7,710 bases of DNA from Clostridiales bacterium UBA4696 (lineage in GTDB: Bacteria; Bacillota; Clostridia; Oscillospirales; Oscillospiraceae): positions 1 to 7,710 of the forward strand of contig DHKK01000171.1 in assembly GCA_002404795.1 (NCBI GenBank), read 5' to 3'. This document shows positions 1 to 5,121 of the stretch, piece after piece. Each line of letters starts with the position of its first letter. Positions within the stretch are counted from its first letter, which is position 1. The position numbers and the translations under genes are program-made. Under the pieces are notes generated by a model, which did not search any database, was not told the origin of the DNA, and saw only the letters and a list, made by a program, of their open reading frames with translations.

Positions 1-70
1 AATGCTGAATGGCAGTTGCAAATCTGTACAATCTATCAGCCTTTAGGCAATTTCTCAAAACGCCGCGGGG

Positions 71-107
71 AAAAAAGATACTCCCGTCCCCAGGTTTGGG
101 ACGAGAG
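71..107 (-). terminator. Intrinsic terminator of the T-box leader
   Basis: Minus-strand stem CTCTCGTCCC (107-98) pairs with GGGACGGGAG (90-81), ten pairs including one G-U, with a 7-base loop. A run of six T follows at 76-71. The 5' arm of this hairpin is shared with the antiterminator, so the two structures exclude each other, as expected for a T-box transcription switch. Confidence 0.9.
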
Positions 108-320
108 CATGCTTGCTTCGTGGTGCCACCCAAATTCGGGGAATTTTCAGGATCCCCCCTCTTTTGCGCAGGCTCCGGGCTGCGCGGACCGGCGATTTCG
201 GCGCATTCGCGCCTTATACGCACGCTCGGCGGACGTCCTTCCCGGGTTCGCTGCAAAAGCCTTTCAGCAAAGCGGCTTTCTCTCTGCGCAGGCGAGGGCC
301 CGGTACTGCTTCCGCGTCAT
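71..320 (-). promoter_or_regulatory. T-box riboswitch leader, predicted tRNA-Asp specific
   Basis: This is an RNA leader that senses uncharged tRNA and controls the gene to the left of the window. Read on the minus strand, stem I has a lower helix GCGGA (315-311) with TCCGC (233-229) and an upper helix CCGGG (303-299) with CCCGG (246-242). The specifier loop between them has AGTA on the 5' side (307-304) and GAAGGACG on the 3' side (241-234). The specifier is read as GAC (237-235), followed by the usual purine G. AGAGAG lies at 285-280. The antiterminator is TTTGGG (134-129) with CCCAAA (100-95) and ACGA (121-118) with TCGT (104-101), enclosing the 7-base bulge TGGCACC (128-122). UGGC pairs with a tRNA ending GCCA, which fits the G73 of tRNA-Asp. 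The downstream gene, probably aspS or hisS-aspS by inference, has no start codon inside the window. Bases 1-70 hold only leader after the terminator. Confidence 0.93.
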
Positions 321-326
321 TGCGGG

Positions 327-743
327 TCATCGGATCGATTTTTTGTTTTTCATCATCATACGCCAATCCAGATCGCCGCGCTGCAGCCCGAGGATCAGCA
401 TTTCTGCCGAGGCCAGATTGGTCGCGCAGGGGACGTTGTACGTATCGCACAGGCGGAGCGTGCGCATGATGCGCTGATCCTCTAGGGGATTGGTATCGTT
501 CGGGTCGGAGAACATGATGACAAGGTCGATCTCGTTATAGGCGATCCGCGCGTCGATCTGCTGGTGGCCGCCCTGGCTCTTGGACAGAAACAGTGTGACC
601 GGCAGGCCCGTTGCCTCCGATACCAGACGGCCGGTCGCCGCCGTGGCGGACAGCGAATGCTTGGACAGGATGCTTTTATACGCGGTGCAGAACTGCACCA
701 TCAGCTCTTTCTTTTTGTCGTGTGCCATAAGGGTGATGTTCAT
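327..743 (-). CDS. mgsA: Methylglyoxal synthase-like protein, probably catalytically inactive
   Basis: This 138-residue protein is full length for the family (E. coli 152, B. subtilis 137). Methylglyoxal synthase turns dihydroxyacetone phosphate into methylglyoxal and phosphate in the cytoplasm. Family marks are the N-terminal AHDKKK (7-12), SEATGLPV (42-49), a GGxQQI segment (58-63), DP (80-81), CATN (106-109) and a C-terminal LDWR. Aligned by eye to the E. coli enzyme with a constant offset of 11, several key residues differ. Catalytic Asp71 is His60, His98 is Leu87, Asp101 is Gln90, Thr47 is Ala36 and Gly66 is Lys55. His19, Asp20, Thr45, Thr48 and Asp91 are kept as His8, Asp9, Thr34, Thr37 and Asp80. 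I infer a non-catalytic or altered paralogue. The ATG at 743 has AAAGGAG eight bases upstream (758-752), so a longer frame to 833 is rejected. It lies 47 bases after the MinD-like gene, probably in the same operon. In clostridia mgsA often follows min/rodA genes, which fits. Confidence 0.88.
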   Translation of the reverse strand: MNITLMAHDKKKELMVQFCTAYKSILSKHSLSATAATGRLVSEATGLPVTLFLSKSQGGHQQIDARIAYNEIDLVIMFSDPNDTNPLEDQRIMRTLRLCDTYNVPCATNLASAEMLILGLQRGDLDWRMMMKNKKSIR

Positions 744-790
744 ACGCTCAGCTCCTTTATGTACGCTTTCAAAATTCTGCTTTTCCGGGG

Positions 791-1537
791 TCACCGGTTT
801 GTGATTTTCATCAGCGGCACGCGCCGGCCGCACAGCCGCCCGGCGATATGGTGGCAGGCCAATGCCGCACCGTGGTAGGTGTACTGGACCAGCGGCTTTC
901 CCTCCGCCGCGGCGAGCGTCACCGCCGTATCGTCCGGCACGACGCCGAGCAGCGGCAGCCCCACGCCGTCCATGACGTCGTCGACCGTCGCATGCATCCG
1001 GGCAAACAGCCGCGGGATGGCCCGGTTGACGATGAGACGCGCCGGGATCTCACGCTCCTGCAGCAGAAGCTCCGCCGCGCGGGCGGCGTCCCGCTGCGAA
1101 GCAGGGTCGGCCAGCGCCACGACCGCAGCCTCGTCCGCATAGCGGGTGGCCATCCGGAACAGCGCGCCCACGCCCGCCGGCGCGTCCAGCAGGATCCAGT
1201 CAAAGGCGTCCCGCGCCGCGTCCAGCAGACGGCCGAACGCGTCCGCGTCGATCGTCTCGGGATCCTCGGTCACGGGGGCGGTCAGCAGGAAGAGGTTTGC
1301 GAGCGTCGGGTGCTGCGTCGCCTGCTGCAGGGAGTATTCCCCGCGCATGAGCGCCGTAAACGGTAAAACCGCCACATCCTGCATCCCGAGTGCAATGTCG
1401 AGATTCCGCAGGCCGACGTCCAGGTCGATGCACAGCACGCGCAGGCCGTCCATGGCCAGGCACGATGCGATCCCGGCGCAGAGCGAGGTCTTGCCCGTGC
1501 CGCCCTTGCCGGAGATGACTGCCAAAACCTGTGCCAC
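791..1537 (-). CDS. minD: MinD-like deviant Walker-A ATPase lacking a membrane-targeting tail
   Basis: This is a ParA/MinD-family ATPase of 248 residues. MinD normally binds the membrane as an ATP dimer and positions the division septum with MinC and MinE. From the GTG start at 1537, the deviant Walker A GKGGTGKT puts its lysines at 11 and 16, the E. coli MinD positions. The motif DLDVGLRNLD starts at Asp38, and Walker B/switch II is LLDAPAG with Asp118. The GTG has GGAGG (1550-1546) eight bases upstream. An ATG at 1561 would add eight residues but has no Shine-Dalgarno site and would lie only a few bases after the predicted transcript start. The C-terminus ends RLCGRRVPLMKITNR. The KKGF-type amphipathic helix that anchors MinD is absent, and the protein is about 20 residues shorter than E. 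coli MinD. No minC, minE or rodA is in the window; only the MGS-like gene follows. It may be a diverged MinD or a related ParA-type ATPase with another cargo. Confidence 0.85.
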   Translation of the reverse strand: MAQVLAVISGKGGTGKTSLCAGIASCLAMDGLRVLCIDLDVGLRNLDIALGMQDVAVLPFTALMRGEYSLQQATQHPTLANLFLLTAPVTEDPETIDADAFGRLLDAARDAFDWILLDAPAGVGALFRMATRYADEAAVVALADPASQRDAARAAELLLQEREIPARLIVNRAIPRLFARMHATVDDVMDGVGLPLLGVVPDDTAVTLAAAEGKPLVQYTYHGAALACHHIAGRLCGRRVPLMKITNR

Positions 1538-1572
1538 GCCCTGTTCCTCCCGCTTGTTCATACTTATTTTGT

Positions 1573-1601
1573 ATTATAATCGAACCGATGGGGAAATTCA
1601 A
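1573..1601 (-). promoter_or_regulatory. Promoter of the minD-like/mgs operon
   Basis: On the minus strand a -35 TTGAAT (1601-1596) and a perfect -10 TATAAT (1578-1573) are separated by 17 bases. Transcription would start near 1566. This gives a leader of about 30 bases to the GTG at 1537, long enough to hold the GGAGG site, and so supports that start over the ATG at 1561. Confidence 0.75.
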
Positions 1602-1646
1602 TGGGAAAGTCGCCGGAAACTGCGATTTTCTTGCCAAATTCTCCGG

Positions 1647-1675
1647 TTCTGCCCGCCGCTTCCCGCGCATATACT
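1647..1675 (+). promoter_or_regulatory. Possible spoIIP promoter
   Basis: CATATACT at 1668-1675 lies just upstream of the spoIIP ribosome binding site. It contains a sigma-A-like TATACT and also resembles the CATA-type -10 of the mother-cell sigma factor SigE. The best -35 at 17 bases is TTCTGC (1647-1652), a poor match. SpoIIP is a forespore/mother-cell sporulation product in Bacillus, so a sporulation promoter is expected, but the sequence does not settle which sigma factor is used. Confidence 0.3.
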
Positions 1676-1694
1676 CTGGATGGAGGCGAAGCAT

Positions 1695-2726
1695 ATGAAA
1701 AACAGCAGCATCGAAAACCGGTTCTGCATGAGTCTGGTGGCGTTCGCCGTGATCGTCCGGCTGCTGCTGGCGACGGGCGCGGCGGCCGCCGTCGACGAGG
1801 TCTTCGGCCTTGCGCCGCAGGCGCAGGCGCAGGCGCCCGAGCCGGACATCCTGACGCTCGAGATCCTCGCCGCACCCGAACCGGCCCCGCCGGAACCGGA
1901 ACCGCAGCCGGAACCGCAGCCGGAAGCGGAGCCGGAACCCGTGCCGGAACCAGAACCCACTTATACCCCGCCGGTCTTCTCTGCCGACGAGGCGGACAAA
2001 ATTCAGATCGCCGGGGCCTGCAGCTACACGCCGGACAAGCAGGCGCTGCTCCTGCAGCCGAGCAGCCTCGATTTTCAGCAGGACGGGCCAACCGTCCTGA
2101 TCGTCCATACGCATTCGAGCGAGGCCTATACCATGGAGGCCGGATTTGAATACCCGGAGTCGGACGAGCTGCGCACACAGGACAGCCGCTATTCCGTCAT
2201 CCGCATCGGTGACGAGATCGCGCAGCTCCTGCAGGGCGCGGGCATCGAAGTCCTGCACGACACCGAGCCGAACGACTACCCGAACTACAACGGCTCTTAT
2301 GAGCGCATGCGCCAGACCATCGAGCGCTATCTCGCCGCCTACCCCACCATCCAGATGGTGCTCGACCTGCACCGCGACGCGGCGGAGGACGCCGACGGCG
2401 CCCCCGTTGCCCTGACCGCCTACCCGGACGGCGAGGCCTGCGCCGAGCTCATGCTCGTCGTCGGCACGGACGAGGGCGGCCTCCCCCACCCGGACTGGCA
2501 GGAGAATCTGGCCAACGCCCTGAAGCTGCAGGCGCTTCTGAACCGCAGCGCGCCCGGGCTCTGCCGGGATCTGGACCTGCGCACGGAGCGGTTCAACCAG
2601 CATGAGACGCCGGGCTCCCTGCTCGTCGAGGTCGGCGCCAGCGGCAATACGCTGGCCGAGGCGCTCCGCTCCGCCCGCATCCTCGCAAACGCGCTCGTGA
2701 CGCTGATCCGCGGTGAAGCGACGTAA
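1695..2726 (+). CDS. spoIIP: Stage II sporulation protein P (peptidoglycan amidase/endopeptidase)
   Basis: SpoIIP cuts peptidoglycan with SpoIID and SpoIIM to drive engulfment of the forespore, acting outside the membrane. The 343-residue product (B. subtilis about 400) has a short basic N-terminus, one membrane segment at about residues 10-33, and a Pro/Glu spacer at 61-88. The C-terminal SpoIIP hydrolase domain runs from about 130 to the end. Its signatures are VLIVHTHSSEAY (134-145, metal-binding His138, His140 and Glu143), MVLDLHRD (221-228, with His226) and LLVEVGASGN (309-318, with Glu312). The ATG at 1695 is chosen because GGAGG (1682-1686) lies eight bases upstream; the open frame extends far upstream but that part is antisense to minD. 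It is transcribed alone, divergently from the minD-like gene, with a hairpin directly after the stop codon. The spacer is unusually acidic and repetitive and probably spans the wall layer. Confidence 0.95.
   Translation: MKNSSIENRFCMSLVAFAVIVRLLLATGAAAAVDEVFGLAPQAQAQAPEPDILTLEILAAPEPAPPEPEPQPEPQPEAEPEPVPEPEPTYTPPVFSADEADKIQIAGACSYTPDKQALLLQPSSLDFQQDGPTVLIVHTHSSEAYTMEAGFEYPESDELRTQDSRYSVIRIGDEIAQLLQGAGIEVLHDTEPNDYPNYNGSYERMRQTIERYLAAYPTIQMVLDLHRDAAEDADGAPVALTAYPDGEACAELMLVVGTDEGGLPHPDWQENLANALKLQALLNRSAPGLCRDLDLRTERFNQHETPGSLLVEVGASGNTLAEALRSARILANALVTLIRGEAT
1875..1958 (+). repeat. Pro-Glu low-complexity repeat inside spoIIP
   Basis: Residues 61-88 are almost only Pro, Glu, Gln and Ala, in PEP/QPEP units. 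The DNA repeats CCGGAACCGCAG-type 12-base units in tandem near 1903-1926 with degenerate flanking copies. Such a tract can change length by slippage in 6- or 12-base steps without breaking the frame. It likely forms an extended linker between membrane anchor and enzyme. Confidence 0.75.
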
Positions 2727-2767
2727 GGAACCGACGATTTCATCGGTTCCTTATGCGAAAATTTTTT
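2724..2767 (+). terminator. Terminator after spoIIP
   Basis: An 11-pair perfect stem, TAAGGAACCGA (2724-2734) with TCGGTTCCTTA (2743-2753), closes an 8-base loop. The 5' arm includes the spoIIP stop codon. A run of six T at 2762-2767 follows after an 8-base gap, longer than usual, so the terminator may be weak or the T run may not be part of it. Confidence 0.65.
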
Positions 2768-2778
2768 CTGAAACCCTC

Positions 2779-2807
2779 TTGACAAATGCAGGTCCCGTGG
2801 ATATACT
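2779..2807 (+). promoter_or_regulatory. Promoter of the perR-rubrerythrin operon
   Basis: A consensus -35 TTGACA (2779-2784) and a -10 TATACT (2802-2807) are separated by exactly 17 bases. Transcription should start near 2814, just in front of the palindromic operator. This is the strongest promoter seen in the window. Confidence 0.85.
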
Positions 2808-2817
2808 ATAACCGTAA

Positions 2818-2832
2818 TGATAATTATTATCA
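2818..2832 (+). promoter_or_regulatory. Fur-family operator (7-1-7 inverted repeat)
   Basis: TGATAATTATTATCA is a perfect 7-1-7 inverted repeat. It matches the B. subtilis Fur box TGATAATNATTATCA exactly and the PerR box TTATAATNATTATAA except in the outer positions. It sits about 4-18 bases downstream of the predicted transcript start and upstream of the AAGGAG site of the regulator gene. Binding there would block early transcription, giving autoregulation of the whole operon. It overlaps a second perfect palindrome, ATCAATATTGAT (2829-2840). Confidence 0.85.
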
Positions 2833-2858
2833 ATATTGATTCAGCAAGGAGACCTGTC

Positions 2859-3260
2859 ATGTCCATTGTCCGAAAGCACAGCCGCAAACGGGACGCGATC
2901 CTCGAGTGTCTGCGCTGCACGACCAGCCATCCGACGGCGGAATGGGTCTACAACCAGCTGAAGCCCACGATCCCCGGTCTCTCGCTCGCCACGGTCTACC
3001 GCAATCTCGCCATGTTCAAGGCCGAAGGGATCATTGACTCCGTCGGCGTGTACAATGGGCTTGAGCGGTTCGACTTCCGCACCGACCCGCACGCGCACTT
3101 CATCTGCCGGGTCTGCGGCGCTGTCAGCGACATCAACTGGCTCGAGCTTCCCGCGGATCCTCTGCAGGCAGTCGAGCAGCAGACCGGCGCAAGCGTCGAA
3201 ACCTGCCGCATCGCCGTCAGCGGCGTCTGCGCGGCCTGCAGAAAAAAAGACACACAGTAA
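2859..3260 (+). CDS. perR: Fur-family regulator, PerR-type peroxide sensor
   Basis: This 133-residue repressor has an N-terminal winged helix (about 8-70, recognition helix near LATVYRNL at 43-50) and a C-terminal metal/dimer domain. PerR holds Fe(II) or Mn(II) and is inactivated when peroxide oxidises its iron-bound histidines. All five regulatory-site ligands of B. subtilis PerR have counterparts at matching spacing: His24 (HPTA), Asp72 (RFDF), His78 and His80 (HAHFIC) and Asp91 (VSD). Having Asp, not Glu, at the last position is the PerR hallmark. The structural zinc site is Cys83, Cys86, Cys124 and Cys127. The ATG at 2859 has AAGGAG seven bases upstream; an ATG at 2817 lies in the operator and has no ribosome site. 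It is first in an operon with peroxide-reducing proteins, which supports a PerR role over iron uptake control. Confidence 0.9.
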   Translation: MSIVRKHSRKRDAILECLRCTTSHPTAEWVYNQLKPTIPGLSLATVYRNLAMFKAEGIIDSVGVYNGLERFDFRTDPHAHFICRVCGAVSDINWLELPADPLQAVEQQTGASVETCRIAVSGVCAACRKKDTQ

Positions 3261-3310
3261 TCACCATCCACCAACCCAAATACAAAACAAAAATTACGGA
3301 GGAAATCATC

Positions 3311-3901
3311 ATGAAGAAATTTGTCTGCAAAGTCTGTGGCTACATCTACGAAGGCGACGCTGCTCCGGCAGAATGCCCCGTCTGTCATGCCAAGAGCAAC
3401 ATGTTCGAGGAAGTCAAGGGCGAGCTTGCACTGGCTGCCGAGCATGAGTACAGCCTCTATGCCAAGACTGTTAAGAACAATCCCAATCTTTCTGATGCTG
3501 ACAAGCAGTACGTCTTCGACCAGCTGAAGGCCAACTTCAATGGCGAATGCTCCGAGGTCGGCATGTATCTGTGCATGGCTCGTATCGCCCACCGCGAGGG
3601 CTATCCTGAGATCGGCCTGTACTGGGAAAAGGCCGCTTACGAAGAGGCGGAGCACGCCGCCAAGTTCGCCGAGATGCTCGGCGAAGATCTCGAACCCAAC
3701 ATGAAGGCCACCACGAAGGACAACCTCAAGTGGCGTGTCGACTGCGAATTCGGCGCTACCCAGGGCAAGTTTGATTTCGCGCTGTTTGCCAAACGCAACA
3801 ATCTTGACGCGATCCATGATACGGTCCACGAAATGGCAAGAGACGAAGCAAGACACAACCGCGCACTCAAGGGCCTTCTTGACCGCTACTTTGGAAAGTA
3901 A
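3311..3901 (+). CDS. rbr: Reverse rubrerythrin (rubredoxin domain N-terminal)
   Basis: This 196-residue diiron protein reduces hydrogen peroxide (and in clostridia also O2) to water with electrons from reduced rubredoxin or NAD(P)H-linked partners in the cytoplasm. The rubredoxin-like iron site comes first, Cys6, Cys9, Cys22 and Cys25. A four-helix ferritin-like domain follows, with Glu79/Glu82 (GECSE), EEAEH (111-115) and DEARH (178-182). Classical rubrerythrin has the opposite order, so this is the clostridial reverse type. GGAGG lies eight bases before the ATG. It starts 50 bases after perR with no terminator between, so it shares the PerR-controlled promoter. Codon use is less GC-biased than the neighbouring genes, as expected for high expression. 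The family assignment is firm; the electron donor is inferred from the rubredoxin gene downstream. Confidence 0.93.
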   Translation: MKKFVCKVCGYIYEGDAAPAECPVCHAKSNMFEEVKGELALAAEHEYSLYAKTVKNNPNLSDADKQYVFDQLKANFNGECSEVGMYLCMARIAHREGYPEIGLYWEKAAYEEAEHAAKFAEMLGEDLEPNMKATTKDNLKWRVDCEFGATQGKFDFALFAKRNNLDAIHDTVHEMARDEARHNRALKGLLDRYFGK

Positions 3902-3948
3902 GCAGTGGCCGCAACATAATCATTCAAACGAAAGGCGGTGCAAGTCTC

Positions 3949-4170
3949 ATGCATGATTATGAGGTTCTGATCGAAACGATCAATCCCTGCGGCGGAGAAG
4001 CACACCGGCAGGAAGAATTCGTGGATGTCCAGGCAGAAAGCCCCGAGGCTTTTGTGAAATCGCACAGCAACTGGCCGATTCTGGACACCGGAAAAAATCT
4101 GGACGGTGAACCCGTTATTACGACCGGAGATGGTCATGGCGTCATTGTACGGTACACTTTCTCGGAATAA
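3949..4170 (+). CDS. Uncharacterised 73-residue protein, copy A, in the rubrerythrin operon
   Basis: I do not recognise this family. The product is small, soluble and acidic, with no signal peptide or membrane segment. Clear blocks are YEVLIETINPCGGEAH (4-19) with one cysteine (Cys14), SPEA (31-34), PILD (43-46) and VITTGDGHGV then RYTF (56-71). A near copy of the same length lies at 5122-5343, with 46 of 73 positions identical and all these blocks kept. AAAGGCGG (3931-3938) precedes the ATG by ten bases. It lies between rubrerythrin (47 bases upstream) and rubredoxin (14 bases downstream), so it should be co-expressed with peroxide defence. The regular strand-like pattern suggests a small beta-rich fold. 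A partner role for rubrerythrin or rubredoxin is only a guess from position. Confidence 0.85.
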   Translation: MHDYEVLIETINPCGGEAHRQEEFVDVQAESPEAFVKSHSNWPILDTGKNLDGEPVITTGDGHGVIVRYTFSE

Positions 4171-4184
4171 GGAGCGATATTGCC

Positions 4185-4343
4185 ATGAAATATGTGTGTG
4201 ATGTCTGCGGCTATGTCTATGACCCCGCAGTCGGTGATCCCGATAACGGCGTAGCCCCCGGCACGCCTTGGGAGGAAGTCCCCGAAGATTGGGTCTGCCC
4301 GCTCTGCGGCGTCGGCAAAGACCAGTTCAGCCCGGAAGAATAA
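4185..4343 (+). CDS. rd: Rubredoxin
   Basis: This 52-residue protein is a one-iron electron carrier, here the likely donor to the rubrerythrin of the same operon. The two iron-binding knuckles are VCDVCGY (Cys5, Cys8) and VCPLCGVGK (Cys38, Cys41). The typical body between them includes YDPAVGDPDNG, PGTPWEEVPEDW. Length is standard for the family (about 52-54). The ATG follows the previous stop codon by 14 bases, and AAGGAG overlaps that stop, so translation may be coupled. It is the last gene before a strong hairpin at 4350. Confidence 0.97.
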   Translation: MKYVCDVCGYVYDPAVGDPDNGVAPGTPWEEVPEDWVCPLCGVGKDQFSPEE

Positions 4344-4349
4344 AAGAAC

Positions 4350-4380
4350 AGATACCCGGAAGCAGTGCTTCCGGGTATCT
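4350..4380. terminator. Bidirectional terminator hairpin between rubredoxin and the convergent gene
   Basis: Arms 4350-4363 and 4367-4380 pair perfectly over 14 bases (AGATACCCGGAAGC and its complement) around the loop AGT. On the plus strand it follows the rubredoxin stop by six bases but has only a short T run. On the minus strand it is followed by TGTTCTTTT, so it can also end the convergent gene at 4409-4900. Confidence 0.8.
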
Positions 4381-4408
4381 TGATATCAGAATGCAAATTA
4401 CGCGGGCA

Positions 4409-4900
4409 TCATGCCAGCGGCAGAATCGCGTAGCGGAAGCTTGGGACTCCTTTGTCCGAGTACGAGACAAATTCCAGCTGTATCAGCGTGCCGTCCGCTT
4501 TTTCTCCATCGGTAATATCGCGAAGGTACATCACGTCTTCTGTCTTTTCCGGTGTGAAATTATAGACGACCGCATACGGCGATATCTGCAGCCCCTGCTC
4601 TCCATCAGATGCCGCACGCATATAGGCCAGCACATTATGAGTCAAGGTACTGCCTTCCCAGGATAGCCTGAGCTGGTTTTCCTCCGCTGCCGCCGGAGCC
4701 TCCGCGGCCGCAGATAACGCTTCCTCCGGCGTATCAAACAGCCGGATCTTCTGATTGTTCATATGAATCGACAGGCCGGTCGCTGCAGGCTGCGGTCTGT
4801 GCAAAACTACCGCCATGATTCCAAGACACGCAGAAATGGCGAGCAAGGCCGCAATGCGGTAAACCGTGCGGCGCGAAGCGCATTTGATCGCGTTTTTCAT
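4409..4900 (-). CDS. Membrane-anchored protein of unknown function
   Basis: I do not recognise this 163-residue protein. It starts with a basic segment (K2, K6, R10, R11) and one hydrophobic helix at about residues 14-33, then a Pro/Ala linker, so most of it should lie outside the membrane. The single cysteine in the helix is not in a clear lipobox, so it is read as an anchor or uncleaved signal. Residues 50-75 hold an Ala/Glu-rich helix (DTPEEALSAAAEAPAAAEE). The rest is mixed and ends in strand-like LIQLEFVSYSDKG and FRYAILPLA. The ATG at 4900 has GAGGAG at 4914-4909. It is convergent with rubredoxin and alone in its transcript. Nothing in the sequence gives a function. Confidence 0.8.
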   Translation of the reverse strand: MKNAIKCASRRTVYRIAALLAISACLGIMAVVLHRPQPAATGLSIHMNNQKIRLFDTPEEALSAAAEAPAAAEENQLRLSWEGSTLTHNVLAYMRAASDGEQGLQISPYAVVYNFTPEKTEDVMYLRDITDGEKADGTLIQLEFVSYSDKGVPSFRYAILPLA

Positions 4901-4964
4901 TTCAATCTCTCCTCTTCGGTTCCCGTGTCTGTCGCCCTGATTTTTCCTTCATCTGTCTGATTCA

Positions 4965-4993
4965 AGTATATCTCAATCACGGCAAATGCGCAA
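4965..4993 (-). promoter_or_regulatory. Probable promoter of the membrane-anchored protein gene
   Basis: Minus-strand -10 TATACT (4970-4965) has TTGCGC (4993-4988) 17 bases upstream. The -35 matches only its first half, so strength is uncertain. The leader to the ATG at 4900 would be about 59 bases. Confidence 0.45.
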
Positions 4994-5069
4994 CACTGTC
5001 AACATCATGAATTTATAAATTATCCCAATTCGATCTATTCGGACCGCCCGAATTGTGGAACCTGCCCAT

Positions 5070-5099
5070 TTGCATCTTCGGGCTGGTCTGTGGTACACT
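5070..5099 (+). promoter_or_regulatory. Promoter of the second 73-residue protein gene
   Basis: TTGCAT (5070-5075) and TACACT (5094-5099) are 18 bases apart, and TGG directly before the -10 makes it an extended type. A leader of about 17 bases holds AAAGGAG. Upstream lie an A/T palindrome AATTTATAAATT (5010-5021) and the inverted repeat CAATTCG (5026-5032)/CGAATTG (5049-5055). These could be operators. No Fur-type box like that at 2818 is present. Confidence 0.6.
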
Positions 5100-5121
5100 A
5101 CTTGCAGAAAGGAGCGATCTT

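Noticed and set aside
235..237. GGA (Gly, 238-236) as alternative T-box specifier
   Set aside because: The triplet would be followed by C instead of the usual purine, and the G discriminator implied by the UGGC bulge does not suit bacterial tRNA-Gly.
9..485. Several plus-strand open frames of 118-158 codons
   Set aside because: They lie antisense to the T-box leader and the end of the MGS-like gene, and their translations show no family features.
744..833. Upstream extension of the MGS-like frame
   Set aside because: It would overlap the end of the minD-like gene, and the residues before Met at 743 match nothing in the family. The AAAGGAG site fixes the start at 743.
1146..1694. N-terminal extension of the spoIIP reading frame
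   Set aside because: This part is antisense to minD and crosses its promoter. The Shine-Dalgarno site, membrane segment and normal SpoIIP layout all point to the ATG at 1695.
1200..2603. A 467-codon open frame on the minus strand, antisense to spoIIP and overlapping minD
   Set aside because: It is very rich in Arg, Leu and Val with no domain pattern and no ribosome site. It mirrors the GC-rich codons of spoIIP and runs into minD in another frame.
4965..5002. Consensus TTGACA (5002-4997) paired with TATACT (4970-4965) on the minus strand
   Set aside because: The spacing is 26 bases, too long for a normal promoter. TTGCGC at 17 bases was preferred.
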